In this document: in pieces, positions 46,294-57,905 of the stretch | Layout: each line of letters starts with the position of its first letter | How positions within the stretch are numbered: position 1 is the first letter of the stretch | Source of the DNA: Allorhizobium sonneratiae | GTDB taxonomy: Bacteria > Pseudomonadota > Alphaproteobacteria > Rhizobiales > Rhizobiaceae | Direction: 5' to 3' | DNA: 64,000 bases | Assembly (NCBI RefSeq): GCF_023700755.1 | Contig: NZ_JAMKOJ010000013.1 | Location: forward strand, 1 to 64,000 | Notes under the pieces: generated by a model | The model's database searches: none | What the model was told of the DNA's origin: nothing | Seen by the model: the letters and a program-made list of their open reading frames with translations, nothing else | Translations under genes and position numbers: made by a program

Positions 46294-47172
46294 TCACCCA
46301 TGAGCCAGCGGTGCACCCCAGCCACCCCAGATGTAGATGGCGAAAAACAGGAAGAGCCAGACCACATCGACGAAATGCCAATACCAGGCGGCAGCCTCAA
46401 AGCCGAAATGCTGTTTCGGGGTGAAATCGCCCGCCAGCGCCCGAAACAGGCAGACCAGCAGGAAAATCGTGCCGACGATAACGTGGAAACCGTGAAAGCC
46501 GGTGGCCATGAAGAAGGTCGCACCATAGATCGAGTTTTTGAACTCGAAGGGGGCATGCATATATTCATAGGCCTGCACGCAGGTGAACAGCACGCCGAGC
46601 AGCACCGTCAGCGACAGGCCCTGGATCAGCCCCTTGCGGTCATTATGCAGCAGGGAGTGATGCGCCCAGGTGACGCAGGTGCCGGATAACAGCAGCGTCA
46701 CCGTGTTGTAGAGCGGCAGATGCCAGGGATCGAGCACTTCCACGCCCTTGGGCGGCCATTGCCCGCCGGTGAAGGCAAAGCGTGAGGCCTGGATCGCCTC
46801 ATGAGAAAACAGGCTGGCGTCGAAAAACGCCCAGAACCAGGCAACGAAGAACATCACCTCCGAGGCAATGAACATGATCATGCCATAGCGCAGATGCAGC
46901 GACACCACCCGCGTATGCGCACCCTCATGCGCTTCCTTGATCGTGTCGGCCCACCAGCCGACCATGGTGAAAAGAATGATCGCCAGCCCCATGAAGAACA
47001 GCCAGGGCTGGGCCAGTTCCAGTCCGAACATCTTGAAGGAGCCGCCATGCAGATAGCGCATATAGCCGACGCCGCCAAAGGTGATGACGAAAGCGCCGAT
47101 GGCCGCCGTGATCGGCCAGGGACTGGGATCGATAATGTGATAATCGTGGTTCTTGCGATGCGCTTCAGCCAT
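46294..47172 (-). CDS. ctaE: Cytochrome c oxidase subunit III
   Basis: Encodes 292 residues with seven hydrophobic segments. Family residues: YHIIDPSPWPITAAIGAF, WWADTIKEAHEGAHT, SEVMFFVAWFWAFFDASL, FFMATGFHGFHVIVGTIFL and AAWYWHFVDVVWLFLF. Part of the aa3-type terminal oxidase in the inner membrane. Confidence 0.97.
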   Translation of the reverse strand: MAEAHRKNHDYHIIDPSPWPITAAIGAFVITFGGVGYMRYLHGGSFKMFGLELAQPWLFFMGLAIILFTMVGWWADTIKEAHEGAHTRVVSLHLRYGMIMFIASEVMFFVAWFWAFFDASLFSHEAIQASRFAFTGGQWPPKGVEVLDPWHLPLYNTVTLLLSGTCVTWAHHSLLHNDRKGLIQGLSLTVLLGVLFTCVQAYEYMHAPFEFKNSIYGATFFMATGFHGFHVIVGTIFLLVCLFRALAGDFTPKQHFGFEAAAWYWHFVDVVWLFLFFAIYIWGGWGAPLAHG

Positions 47173-47233
47173 GTCTGATCATCCCCTTCTCCTCAAAGCC
47201 CATGATATCAGGAGCTCTCTCCTGCATGTCGTC

Positions 47234-47836
47234 TCACAGTTTCGACGCATCACCCCTGCCTTGCGGCAATTGCGCCACCGGTTTTTGCGGCCCCTCCTTC
47301 GGATAAAACGTGTAGGAGAGCGTCAATGTGCCGATATTCTTCGTCTCGTCCTGTTTTGCAATCTCCGGATCGATATAGAAGACCACCGGCATGTCCCGCG
47401 TTTCGCCCGGTTTCAGATCCGTCTCGGTAAAGCAGAAACATTCGATCTTGTTGAAATAGACTGCCGCATCAAGCGGCGTGACGTTGAAGACAGCCTGACC
47501 GCGCGTCGGCACGGATGCATGATTGGTCACGCTGAAATGCACTTCGGTCGGCGCACCGATCCTGGGTGAGACGGAGACCTGATCGGATTTGAAGCTCCAG
47601 TCCAGACCCGGGGCGACATTGGCATCGAAGGTGACGCGCATCTGCCGGTCGAGCACCACGCTCGGGGCCTGCTCGGCCCGCTGGGTGGTGCCATTATAGC
47701 CGGTGACCTGACAGAACATCCGGTAAAACGGCACGGCCGCAAAGCTCATGCCGACCGCCGCACCGACAAAGGCGAGACATGCCAGCAGCACGGTCAGATT
47801 TTTACCGCCTCCACCCTCTGTGCCAGAACCCGCCAT
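47234..47836 (-). CDS. ctaG: Cytochrome oxidase copper chaperone CtaG/Cox11
   Basis: Encodes 200 residues; ATG after GAGGAGGACGG. One N-terminal membrane anchor, then a periplasmic immunoglobulin-like domain with [12 protein letters not shown] and the copper-binding C-x-C in [14 protein letters not shown]. It delivers Cu to the CuB site of subunit I. Confidence 0.96.
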   Translation of the reverse strand: MAGSGTEGGGGKNLTVLLACLAFVGAAVGMSFAAVPFYRMFCQVTGYNGTTQRAEQAPSVVLDRQMRVTFDANVAPGLDWSFKSDQVSVSPRIGAPTEVHFSVTNHASVPTRGQAVFNVTPLDAAVYFNKIECFCFTETDLKPGETRDMPVVFYIDPEIAKQDETKNIGTLTLSYTFYPKEGPQKPVAQLPQGRGDASKL

Positions 47837-47928
47837 GGACCGTCCTCCTCACCGTCCGCTGCGGAACCGCAGATCTCAGCTGCAATTCCTTTCAGAGCAT
47901 GCTGATGTCAAAGCCTATCCGCTCGTCT

Positions 47929-48063
47929 TCAATGCCCCCCGCCGATCTTGATCAGCGTCACCACATAAAACAACAGCACCAACCCGGCCAGGACCAGACC
48001 AAGGGCAAGATTGCGGCTCCTGCGCGATTTCTTCTGCGCCTCGGTCAAGGTTATTCGCTCCAT
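47929..48063 (-). CDS. CoxF-like 44-residue membrane protein
   Basis: Encodes 44 residues: polar basic N-terminus ([16 protein letters not shown]) then one transmembrane segment. Its ATG shares one base with the stop of ctaB (TGATG), so it is coupled to it. Short proteins of this type (CoxF) occupy this slot in rhizobial cta clusters; function unknown. Confidence 0.85.
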   Translation of the reverse strand: MERITLTEAQKKSRRSRNLALGLVLAGLVLLFYVVTLIKIGGGH

Positions 48064-48995
48064 CAAACCACCATCAGATAATGATCGGCCAGAAGCGCCG
48101 CAAACACCACGAACAGATAGAGGATCGAATAGGCGAACATGCGCTTGGCCGCCGCCATGCGCTTGTCCCCTTCCGGCATTTTCAAAACTGCAATGGAATA
48201 ACCGATGAAAACAAGGCTCAAGACCCCCGCCACCAGCCCATAGGCCCATGAGGAAAGCCCGGTCAGCGCCGGGGCGACCGCGGCAAGCCCGGTCAGCACC
48301 GCATAGACGAACATCTGCCGCTTGGTCGATCTTTCGCCTGCAACATTCGGCATCATCGGCACGCCGACAGCGCCGTAATCGCCCATCTTGAACAGCGCCA
48401 GCGCCCAGAAATGCGCAGGCGTCCATAAAAAGATGATCAGAAACAGGATGAGACTGTTCCACGAGACATCGCCGGTGACGCAGGCCCAGCCGATCATCGG
48501 CGGAAAGGCGCCGGAAGCGCCGCCGATGACGATGTTCTGCGGCGTGGAGCGCTTCAGCCACATGGTATAGACCACGGCATAGAAGAAAATGGTAAAGGCC
48601 AGAAACGCCGCCGCCATCCAGTTGACCACCAGACCGAGGATCACCACCGAAAATGCCGAGAGCGTCACGCCGAAGGCCAGCGCCTCCTGCGGGCGGATAC
48701 GTCCGGCGGGAATCGGGCGACAGGCCGTGCGGGTCATCACCGCATCGATATCGGCATCATACCACATGTTGAGCGCACCGGAGGCGCCGGCACCAACCGC
48801 GATGCAGAGAATGGCAATCGCCCCCAACACCGGATTGATCGTGCCGGGTGCAAGAATGAGACCGGTCAGGGCGGTGAACACCACCAGCGACATGACACGC
48901 GGCTTCAGCAACGCGAGAAAGTCCTTCGCGCTGGCCTCCGACAGGCGAAAATCGCCTCCCGGACCGATGCTGTCGCTGTTTTCGATGACTGCCAT
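48063..48995 (-). CDS. ctaB: Protoheme IX farnesyltransferase (heme O synthase)
   Basis: Encodes 310 residues from the ATG at 48995 ([11 protein letters not shown]), with GGACAGG upstream; two earlier in-frame ATGs at 49016 and 49043 lack support. UbiA-type prenyltransferase: [23 protein letters not shown] carries the D-x3-D and R-P-I-P motif, [17 protein letters not shown] second acidic loop, and about nine hydrophobic segments. It farnesylates heme b to heme o. Confidence 0.96.
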   Translation of the reverse strand: MAVIENSDSIGPGGDFRLSEASAKDFLALLKPRVMSLVVFTALTGLILAPGTINPVLGAIAILCIAVGAGASGALNMWYDADIDAVMTRTACRPIPAGRIRPQEALAFGVTLSAFSVVILGLVVNWMAAAFLAFTIFFYAVVYTMWLKRSTPQNIVIGGASGAFPPMIGWACVTGDVSWNSLILFLIIFLWTPAHFWALALFKMGDYGAVGVPMMPNVAGERSTKRQMFVYAVLTGLAAVAPALTGLSSWAYGLVAGVLSLVFIGYSIAVLKMPEGDKRMAAAKRMFAYSILYLFVVFAALLADHYLMVV

Positions 48996-49058
48996 GACCT
49001 GTCCTGACCTGCTCATGCAAGGGTTCCGGCATAAGCCGTTCATGCCGGAACCTTTATC

Positions 49059-51642
<2,584 letters not shown>

Positions 51643-51663
51643 GATTGTCTCTTCCTCCCCCGT

Positions 51664-51677
51664 TTGATCCAAATCAA
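51664..51677. promoter_or_regulatory. Perfect FNR/FixK-type box upstream of ctaC
   Basis: TTGATCCAAATCAA is a perfect match to TTGAT-N4-ATCAA. It lies 21 bases before the ctaC ATG, too close to activate that gene from upstream, so repression of the aerobic oxidase by FnrL or FixK at low oxygen fits best. Confidence 0.7.
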
Positions 51678-52096
51678 TGGCAAACGTACAATCTCTGATA
51701 TGATCCTAATTTATACTCACAAGTCCCCTTCCGACGCAACAAGGCGCTTTGGTGCGGCATGCGGCATTTTCCCTCAGGGCCAAGGGGAAAGGCGCTGTGT
51801 GACAGCCCGACACGTCACAATTTCCACCATGACGCTCTAAACTTATGGTCGTAAAAGAGCCGCTCCACAGGCTGACGCCCGAAGGATGCTCTTTCGTGCC
51901 ATCGTCCCAATAATGCCGTACTCGGCTGGAATGAGACTGTGTCGCCGGTGGAAATCCCCTCTCATCCGTCTCTCTTTTCTGCCTCAACCGAGGCAGATAG
52001 ACGTTGGCGATCCGGCGAATATCTGCTTAGAGGGACTTTATAGCGCAACATGCACGATCCAACATGGGCAGACTGATTCGTATCTCAGAGGTTTCA
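51678..52096. other. Intergenic region ctaC / IalB gene
   Basis: No gene recognised between the divergent units. AT-rich patch around 51690-51720 may include promoters; a TTTTCCC...GGGGAAA imperfect hairpin is at ~51767-51790. Confidence 0.5.
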
Positions 52097-52765
52097 ATGG
52101 CCATTCCAGAGCATAAATCGACCGGAGCGAAGCGAAGAACCGGTCGTCAGGGTCGCTTCGCCATTCTCGCAGCCGCCGCTCTGGCATGCCTTATGTCTAC
52201 GCAAACTGGCTATGCCCAGGACGCAAGCCCTGCCAAGAACCCGGGTTCTGCGAACGACAAGGTACAGACGACCCCCGCTGCAAAAGCCGCGCAACCCCAA
52301 CCCGGCAGCCCCTCTTCCGTTCCTGCCCAGCAGCCGGGAACCGTGCGGGCCAATTACGGCGCCTGGTCGATTGTCTGCGATACGCCTGCGGGTGCGGCCA
52401 ATCAGCAATGCGCACTGATGCAGAATGTGATTGCCGAAGATCGCCCGGAAGTCGGGCTTTCGGTCGTGGTGTTGAAAACCGCCGACCGAAAGGCAAAAAT
52501 CCTGCGCATTCTGGCACCGCTTGGCGTGTTGCTGAAAGACGGCATGGAGCTTTATGTCGATAACAACAATATCGGCCGGGCCAATTTCACCCGCTGCTTT
52601 GCCGAGGGCTGCTATGTCGAGGTGGAAATCGACGACAAGCTGATGCAGATCCTCAGAAACGGCAAGAGTGCCGTCTTTGCCGTGCGCGAATCCGCCGATC
52701 AGGACCGCATCGGCATTCCCGTGGCGCTGAACGGTTTTGCTCAGGGCTATGACGCCCTGCCCTGA
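52097..52765 (+). CDS. Invasion-associated locus B (IalB) family protein
   Basis: Encodes 222 residues from the ATG at 52097, after AGAGG. A basic N-terminus with R-R and a hydrophobic signal segment ends ...TGYAQ; a Pro/Ala/Gln linker follows, then the IalB domain: YGAWSIVCDTP, Cys-containing QQCALMQNVI, LGVLLKDGMELYVDNN, ARCFAEGCYVEVEI-type Cys pair (FTRCFAEGCYVE) and a short tail. IalB proteins are secreted, first studied in Bartonella; the function in rhizobia is unknown. Confidence 0.9.
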   Translation: MAIPEHKSTGAKRRTGRQGRFAILAAAALACLMSTQTGYAQDASPAKNPGSANDKVQTTPAAKAAQPQPGSPSSVPAQQPGTVRANYGAWSIVCDTPAGAANQQCALMQNVIAEDRPEVGLSVVVLKTADRKAKILRILAPLGVLLKDGMELYVDNNNIGRANFTRCFAEGCYVEVEIDDKLMQILRNGKSAVFAVRESADQDRIGIPVALNGFAQGYDALP

Positions 52766-52835
52766 TGCCTGCGCTTCACCTTGTCGCGCATGGTCCTGAT
52801 CATTACATGAGGGGACCATGCTGTAGGAGACCGTT

Positions 52836-54251
52836 ATGACCACCGACCTGATCAGCCTTTTCGATTGTGACGAACGCGCGCTGGAGCAAACGGTTGCCGA
52901 AGCCCTGAAAGGGGCTGATGATGGCGAGCTTTACATTGAACAGGCTCAGGCTGAAGCGCTGACCTTCGACAATGGCCGCCTCAAGGGCGGCAGTTTCAAC
53001 ACCGATCAGGGCTTTGGCCTGCGCGCCGTGGCGGGCGAGGCCATCGGCTATGCCCATTCCGGCGAAATGTCGCGCGAGGCGCTGAAACGCGCTGCCGATG
53101 CGGTCAGCGGCGTCACCCGCGGCTATGCCGGCTCTTATGCCGATGCGCCACAGCGCAGCAATCGCAAGCTCTATAGCGACGAAAATCCGATCGGCAGCCC
53201 GAGCTTTGAGCAAAAGGTGACGCTGCTTGGCGAGATCGACGCCTATCTGCGGGCCAAGGACCCCAAGGTGCGGCAAGTGACGGCACAGGTGGCGGCCAGC
53301 TTTCAGGTGGTGGAAATCCTGCGCGCCGATGGCCACCGTGTGCGGGACATCCGCCCGATGACCCGGCTGAACATTTCCGTGGTCACCGGCGCTGGCGACC
53401 GGCAGGAATCCGGTTCCTACGGGTTTGGCGGGCGGATCGGCTTTAGCGATTTCTTGAGCGAAGACAGCTGGAAGGCGGGTGCCGACGAGGCGCTGCGTCA
53501 GGCGCTGGTCAATCTGGACGCCGTTGACGCACCGGCAGGCTCCATGGATGTGGTGCTTGCCAATGGCTGGCCGGGCGTGATGCTGCATGAGGCGGTCGGC
53601 CACGGGCTGGAAGGCGATTTCAACCGCAAGAAAACCTCCGCCTTTGCCGGGCTGATGGGCGAAATGGTCGCCGCCCCCGGCGTCACCGTGGTCGATGACG
53701 GCACGATCGACGGGCGACGCGGTTCGCTCAGCGTCGATGACGAAGGCACGCCGTCTGCCTATAACGTACTGATCGAAAACGGCAGGCTGGTCGGCTATAT
53801 GCAGGATCGGCAGAATGCCCGGCTGATGGACATGGCGCCCACCGGCAATGGCCGCCGTCAGGGCTATGCCCATCAACCGATGCCACGCATGACCAACACC
53901 TATATGCTTTCCGGCGACAAAACGCCGGAGGACATCATCGCTTCGGTGAAGCGCGGCCTCTATGCCGTCTCCTTCGGCGGTGGACAGGTGGATATCACCT
54001 CGGGCAAATTCGTCTTCGGCTGCACCGAAGCCTATCTGATCGAAAACGGTCGGATCGGCGCTCCGGTCAAGGGCGCGATGCTGATCGGCAACGGACCGGA
54101 GGCGATGAAGCGGGTGACGATGATCGGCAATGACACGAAACTCGACACCGGCATCGGCAATTGCGGCAAGGCTGGCCAGTGGGTGCCCGTCGGCGTCGGC
54201 CAACCGCATCTCAGGATGGACCAGATCACGGTGGGCGGAACGCAGGCGTGA
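52836..54251 (+). CDS. tldD: Metalloprotease TldD
   Basis: Encodes 471 residues. TldD (with TldE/PmbA) is a heterodimeric peptidase that matures microcins and degrades CcdA. The zinc site is the H-E-x3-H motif in VMLHEAVGHGLEGDFN and the later Cys of FVFGCTEAYLIENG. GSMDVVLANGWPG precedes the site. The TGA overlaps the next gene's GTG, so tldD, the VOC gene and the HAD gene are translationally coupled. Confidence 0.96.
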   Translation: MTTDLISLFDCDERALEQTVAEALKGADDGELYIEQAQAEALTFDNGRLKGGSFNTDQGFGLRAVAGEAIGYAHSGEMSREALKRAADAVSGVTRGYAGSYADAPQRSNRKLYSDENPIGSPSFEQKVTLLGEIDAYLRAKDPKVRQVTAQVAASFQVVEILRADGHRVRDIRPMTRLNISVVTGAGDRQESGSYGFGGRIGFSDFLSEDSWKAGADEALRQALVNLDAVDAPAGSMDVVLANGWPGVMLHEAVGHGLEGDFNRKKTSAFAGLMGEMVAAPGVTVVDDGTIDGRRGSLSVDDEGTPSAYNVLIENGRLVGYMQDRQNARLMDMAPTGNGRRQGYAHQPMPRMTNTYMLSGDKTPEDIIASVKRGLYAVSFGGGQVDITSGKFVFGCTEAYLIENGRIGAPVKGAMLIGNGPEAMKRVTMIGNDTKLDTGIGNCGKAGQWVPVGVGQPHLRMDQITVGGTQA

Positions 54252-54697
54252 GCGTAAGCGGCTTTAGCGGCAACGCATTGGTACCCGAACTGGCCGTGAC
54301 CGATTGGTCAAACAGCCGGGCCTTTTATATCGACATCCTCGGCTTTTCCCTCCTCTATGAGCGACCGGAAGAGGGGTTTTCCTATCTTGCGCTGGGAGAG
54401 GCGCAGATGATGATCGATGAGATCGGGCAAGGCCGGACCTTTGCTCTTGACACTGCGCCCTTTGATGCGCCCTTTGAAAAGCCTTTGGGACGCGGCCTGA
54501 ACCTGCAAATCCGGGTGGATGAGATCGCGCCGCTGGCTGAGCGACTGGGCACAGAAAACATTCCCCTCTATCTTCCCCTGGAAGACAAATGGTACAGGCG
54601 TGGCGATCACGCCGTCGGAAACCGACAGCTGATCGTGGCCGATCCGGACGGCTATCTTTTGCGTTTCTATCAAAATCTTGGAGTGCGCCCGCTGTGA
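54248..54697 (+). CDS. VOC-family (bleomycin-resistance-like) protein
   Basis: Encodes 149 residues from a GTG that overlaps the tldD stop (GTGA); the longer ORF start at 54161 is inside tldD. The two beta-alpha-beta-beta-beta units are visible: ELAVTDWSNSRAFYIDILGFSLLYERPEEGF and LNLQIRVDEIAPLAERLG ... VADPDGYLLRFYQNLG. This matches drug-binding members of the glyoxalase/bleomycin-resistance superfamily, which sequester drugs rather than catalyse. Confidence 0.85.
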   Translation: MSVSGFSGNALVPELAVTDWSNSRAFYIDILGFSLLYERPEEGFSYLALGEAQMMIDEIGQGRTFALDTAPFDAPFEKPLGRGLNLQIRVDEIAPLAERLGTENIPLYLPLEDKWYRRGDHAVGNRQLIVADPDGYLLRFYQNLGVRPL

Positions 54698-55365
54698 CGG
54701 CTTTGCCTTTTCGCCTTCCCCGCCCGCCCAAGGCCGTTGTCTTCGACATGGACGGGCTGATCCTCGACAGCGAAATCCTCTATCGCAAATCGGTGATCTC
54801 GGCGGGCGCAGCCTCAGGCCTTGACGTCGGTCCTTCCGTTTATGAAGCCATGCTGGGGCGTCCCTGGCCGGGCATCGTCGCGCTGCTGAAGGACCATTAC
54901 GGCGCAGATTTCGATGCCGATGCCTTTCGTCTGATCTGGATCGAGCATTTCGACGCGCTGATTGAAAACGAGCTGGCGCTGAAGGCCGGCGTGATTTCGC
55001 TGCTCGACCGGTTGGATGCCGTCGGCCTGCCGCGCGCCATCTGCACCTCCTCCACCCATCGGGCCGTACAGCATCATCTTGGCGGTTTCGATCTTCTGCA
55101 TCGCTTCCACCATATCGTCGCCGAGGGCGATTACGCCAAGGGCAAGCCTGCACCCGATCCCTATCTGACGGCGGCATCAAGACTGGACATTGCTCCGCAA
55201 GACTGTCTGGTGCTGGAGGATTCCTTCAACGGCATCCGCTCCGCCGCCTCTGCCGGCATGATGGCAGTAATGGTGCCGGACATGCTGGCCCCCAGCGACG
55301 AGATCAGGGCACTCGCCACGCTCGTGATCAACGACCTCACCGAGGTTGGCGATCTGATCGGCTGA
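54694..55365 (+). CDS. HAD-IA phosphatase (phosphorylated-sugar type)
   Basis: Encodes 223 residues from GTG at 54694, eight bases after GGAGTG and overlapping the VOC stop. Motif I VVFDMDGLILDSE, motif II CTSSTH, motif III Lys in KGKPAPDPYL, motif IV VLEDSFNGIRSA. Similar to beta-phosphoglucomutase and sugar-phosphatase members; substrate unknown. Convergent with the next gene, with stops one base apart. Confidence 0.87.
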   Translation: MTALPFRLPRPPKAVVFDMDGLILDSEILYRKSVISAGAASGLDVGPSVYEAMLGRPWPGIVALLKDHYGADFDADAFRLIWIEHFDALIENELALKAGVISLLDRLDAVGLPRAICTSSTHRAVQHHLGGFDLLHRFHHIVAEGDYAKGKPAPDPYLTAASRLDIAPQDCLVLEDSFNGIRSAASAGMMAVMVPDMLAPSDEIRALATLVINDLTEVGDLIG

Positions 55366-55665
55366 TCAAGGCTTGAACCGCCATTTCCGCTCGATCGCCG
55401 CCTCAAGATCGAGGCCGTGATGGCGGGCAAAGAGGAGAACATGGCCGAGAAGATCGGCGGTCTCGTCGGCCAGCATTGACCTTATCTCAGCCTCTGTCAT
55501 GCCCTTGGACCGGCTGCGGCCGCTCAAGCGGTTGGCGACCTGCAAGACTTCGCCCGCCTCCTCCGCCAGCTTCAACAGAAACCAGTCGCGGTCCCGCACC
55601 AGCCCATGGGTTTCAGCATAGCGGGCTGACGCCGCCTCGAATTTCTCCATGAGATCATCCAGCAT
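55366..55665 (-). CDS. MazG-like nucleotide pyrophosphohydrolase
   Basis: Encodes 99 residues. The all-alpha NTP pyrophosphatase signature is present: KLAEEAGEVLQVANRL (E-E-x2-E) followed by LADETADLLGHVLLFA (E-x2-D). Short MazG-like or HisE-like proteins hydrolyse NTPs or house-clean noncanonical nucleotides. The 3' end abuts the HAD gene with no overlap. Confidence 0.85.
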   Translation of the reverse strand: MLDDLMEKFEAASARYAETHGLVRDRDWFLLKLAEEAGEVLQVANRLSGRSRSKGMTEAEIRSMLADETADLLGHVLLFARHHGLDLEAAIERKWRFKP

Positions 55666-55766
55666 GAAGTTCTCCTTTTGTTCTTGACTTTATGCTCCGA
55701 TTCCCTCAGATTGTCGACAGGAAAAAGGCCCCATAGGGGGCCTCTCATGCAGGATATCAGATGACC

Positions 55767-55813
55767 GAGCATCGGGCGAAAAGTGGAAACCGGTTTTTCG
55801 CCAAGCCGATGCG
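55767..55813. repeat. Palindromic mosaic element GAGCATCGGGCGAAAAGTGG
   Basis: Imperfect inverted repeat GCATCGG-CGAAAA ... TTTTTCGCCAAGCCGATGC between the MazG-like and carboxypeptidase genes. Family members at 2058, 14225 and 63519. Confidence 0.6.
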
Positions 55814-55836
55814 TCAAAAAAGACTTGAAACAGGCA

Positions 55837-57147
55837 CTATCCCCGAGCGGGCATCAGCACGCAATCATAGCGGCTTTCGACCAGTTTCTGGCAGGCGCTC
55901 TGCGCCTCTTCCTTGCTGGTAAAGCCGGTGAAACGGGCGCGATAGACGGTGGCGCCATTGCGGGTGACAGCTTCGGTGTAGATATCGCGATCCGTCAGCG
56001 GGCCGCCGATCTTGCGACGGATAGACTGCAGCATGTTCATTGCCTGTTCGGCGCTCTGGGCTGCGGCAATCTGGATCTGCCAGGAGCCATCCCGGTTGAG
56101 CGGAATGGGTTTGAGCGGCCGCGGGTGAGCGCCCATGATCATCGCATCGGCGGCCGCGGCGGCACTGTTGGCGCTGCCGCCAGCATAGGCATTGCCGAAA
56201 CGGGAGCCGAGCACCGGCGTGTCAACATCAGCCACGGTGACCAGTTTTTCTTCCGGCGTGTCACGATGCACCGGGGTCGGGATGCTGCCAGTGGTGGCGG
56301 CCACGACGATGGGCGGCGTCGGTGTGGCGCTGGCAATCAGCGAATCGCCATCCTGCGCCCTGGACAGGTTCTGATTGATCAGCCGCGCCATCAGATTGTC
56401 GCGGCTGGCGGCGGTGCGACCGCCCATGACCACGCCGATCACGCGCTTGCGCCCGTCTTCGACGGCGCTGACCAGATTGAAGCCGGAAGCATCAGTATAG
56501 CCGGTCTTGATACCGTCCATGCCCTTGAAGCGGTACATGAGATTGTTGTGACCATAGATGGTACGGCCACGGAAATCGAATTTGCGGGTGGAAAACAGCT
56601 TGTAGTCATTGGGAAAATCACGCAGCAGCGCCACCGCCATCGTCGACATGTCCCGCGCCGTGGTGATCTGGCGGTCATCCGGCAGGCCAGAAGCATTGAC
56701 ATAAGTGGTATGCGGCATCCCCAGTTCGCGGGCCTTTGCCGTCATCATCTCGGCAAAATGCTCTTCCGTGCCACCGATCTTTTCCGCCAGCGCCACAGCC
56801 GCGTCATTGGCCGACAGCGTGATCATGGCCAGAATGGCCTGACGCACGGTAATGACATCGCCGGGCTTCAGACGCAGCTTGGTCGGCGGACGCGAGGCGG
56901 CATGTTTGGAAAACGGCACCGGGCTGTCCCAGCTCAGATCGCCCCGGCGGATCGCCTCGAAAGCCAGATAGATCGTCATCATCTTGGTCAGCGATGCCGG
57001 ATGATTGAGCGTATCGGGATGATCGGCGGCAAGAACCCGGCCAGTGCGGGCATCAAGCAACAGTTGCGCCCCGCCCGCCAAGGCGTTTGTAACCATCAGG
57101 CTCATCGACAGAAGAACAACGGAAAGCCCGATGAAGGGTCTCAGCAT
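55837..57147 (-). CDS. D-alanyl-D-alanine carboxypeptidase with SPOR domain
   Basis: Encodes 436 residues from the ATG at 57147, four bases after GGAGG (the ORF runs 9 codons further). After a signal peptide (ends ...NALAGG) the penicillin-binding fold shows S-L-T-K (HPASLTKMM), S-A-N (LSANDAAVAL) and K-T-G (GIKTGYTDASGF). A Pro/Thr-rich linker leads to a C-terminal SPOR domain (from GSWQIQIAAAQSAEQAMNML). It trims the terminal D-Ala of peptidoglycan; SPOR directs it to denuded glycan at the septum. Confidence 0.94.
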   Translation of the reverse strand: MLRPFIGLSVVLLSMSLMVTNALAGGAQLLLDARTGRVLAADHPDTLNHPASLTKMMTIYLAFEAIRRGDLSWDSPVPFSKHAASRPPTKLRLKPGDVITVRQAILAMITLSANDAAVALAEKIGGTEEHFAEMMTAKARELGMPHTTYVNASGLPDDRQITTARDMSTMAVALLRDFPNDYKLFSTRKFDFRGRTIYGHNNLMYRFKGMDGIKTGYTDASGFNLVSAVEDGRKRVIGVVMGGRTAASRDNLMARLINQNLSRAQDGDSLIASATPTPPIVVAATTGSIPTPVHRDTPEEKLVTVADVDTPVLGSRFGNAYAGGSANSAAAAADAMIMGAHPRPLKPIPLNRDGSWQIQIAAAQSAEQAMNMLQSIRRKIGGPLTDRDIYTEAVTRNGATVYRARFTGFTSKEEAQSACQKLVESRYDCVLMPARG

Positions 57148-57351
57148 GGGGCCTCCAGACTGGTAACGTGACATGCAATCGACTCATTTTCAAACGCAAC
57201 CGACCGGCTCGTGCGAACCGGTCGGTATCCCCCAAATGGGGCGAATTTCGTTCAGTCCCACCATCTTGCCAAAAACTGTTAACGATTCCTTTCGAAATTG
57301 CGGCAAGTTTGTGAATTCTATCGTGATCACTCTGTTTTAACAGGATTTTTA

Positions 57352-57825
57352 TCAATCCCCCTCTCCTTGCTTCTGCCGCCTTTGCGCCAAAAGCACAGCA
57401 CCCGTCCCCTGCGCGGCAACCGTGTCATCCGGATTGAACAGCGCGCAATGGCGCATGGACAGACAGCCGCAGCCAATACAGCCGTCCAGATCGGTCTTCA
57501 GCCGGTTCAAAACCCGGATGCGCTCATCCAGCGCTTCGGTCCACAGCGTCGCCATGGCCCGCCAATGCTCCTTGTCGGCGATGCGGCCCTGCGGCAAGGT
57601 GGAAAACAGAGCCGCCACCTCCTTCAGCGGAATACCGAGTGTCTGCGCTACCCGGATGATTGCCACCCGGCGCAACACATCGCGGCCATAACGGCGCTGG
57701 TTGCCACTGCTGCGATCCGAGGCAATCAGGCCCTTGCGCTCGTAAAAATGCAGGGCCGAGACCGCCACACCGCTTCTCATCGCCACCTCGCCCACGCTCA
57801 GTCCCTGCTGGTTCTGTGCTGACAT
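57352..57825 (-). CDS. soxR: Redox-sensing MerR-family regulator SoxR
   Basis: Encodes 157 residues. MerR-type helix-turn-helix (LSVGEVAMRSGVAVSALHFYERKGLI), a dimerisation helix, and the [2Fe-2S] cluster motif C-x2-C-x-C-x5-C in DGCIGCGCLSMRHC, which defines SoxR. Redox-cycling compounds oxidise the cluster and switch the protein to an activator. It is divergent from an MFS transporter with the operator between them. Confidence 0.96.
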   Translation of the reverse strand: MSAQNQQGLSVGEVAMRSGVAVSALHFYERKGLIASDRSSGNQRRYGRDVLRRVAIIRVAQTLGIPLKEVAALFSTLPQGRIADKEHWRAMATLWTEALDERIRVLNRLKTDLDGCIGCGCLSMRHCALFNPDDTVAAQGTGAVLLAQRRQKQGEGD

Positions 57826-57837
57826 GCATTTTCCCTC

Positions 57838-57868
57838 TTTACCTCAACTTTGGTTAAGGTTGTAGCGT
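57838..57868 (+). promoter_or_regulatory. SoxR-controlled promoter (soxbox)
   Basis: The 18-nt operator CCTCAACTTTGGTTAAGG (57842-57859) lies in a promoter TTTACC (57838-57843) - 19 bp - TAGCGT (57863-57868). The 19-bp spacer is the hallmark of MerR/SoxR promoters. It drives the MFS gene at 57906 and may autoregulate soxR. Confidence 0.8.
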
Positions 57869-57905
57869 GCCAATCGTTATTTGACCACCCGCAAGGATCG
57901 TTTCG

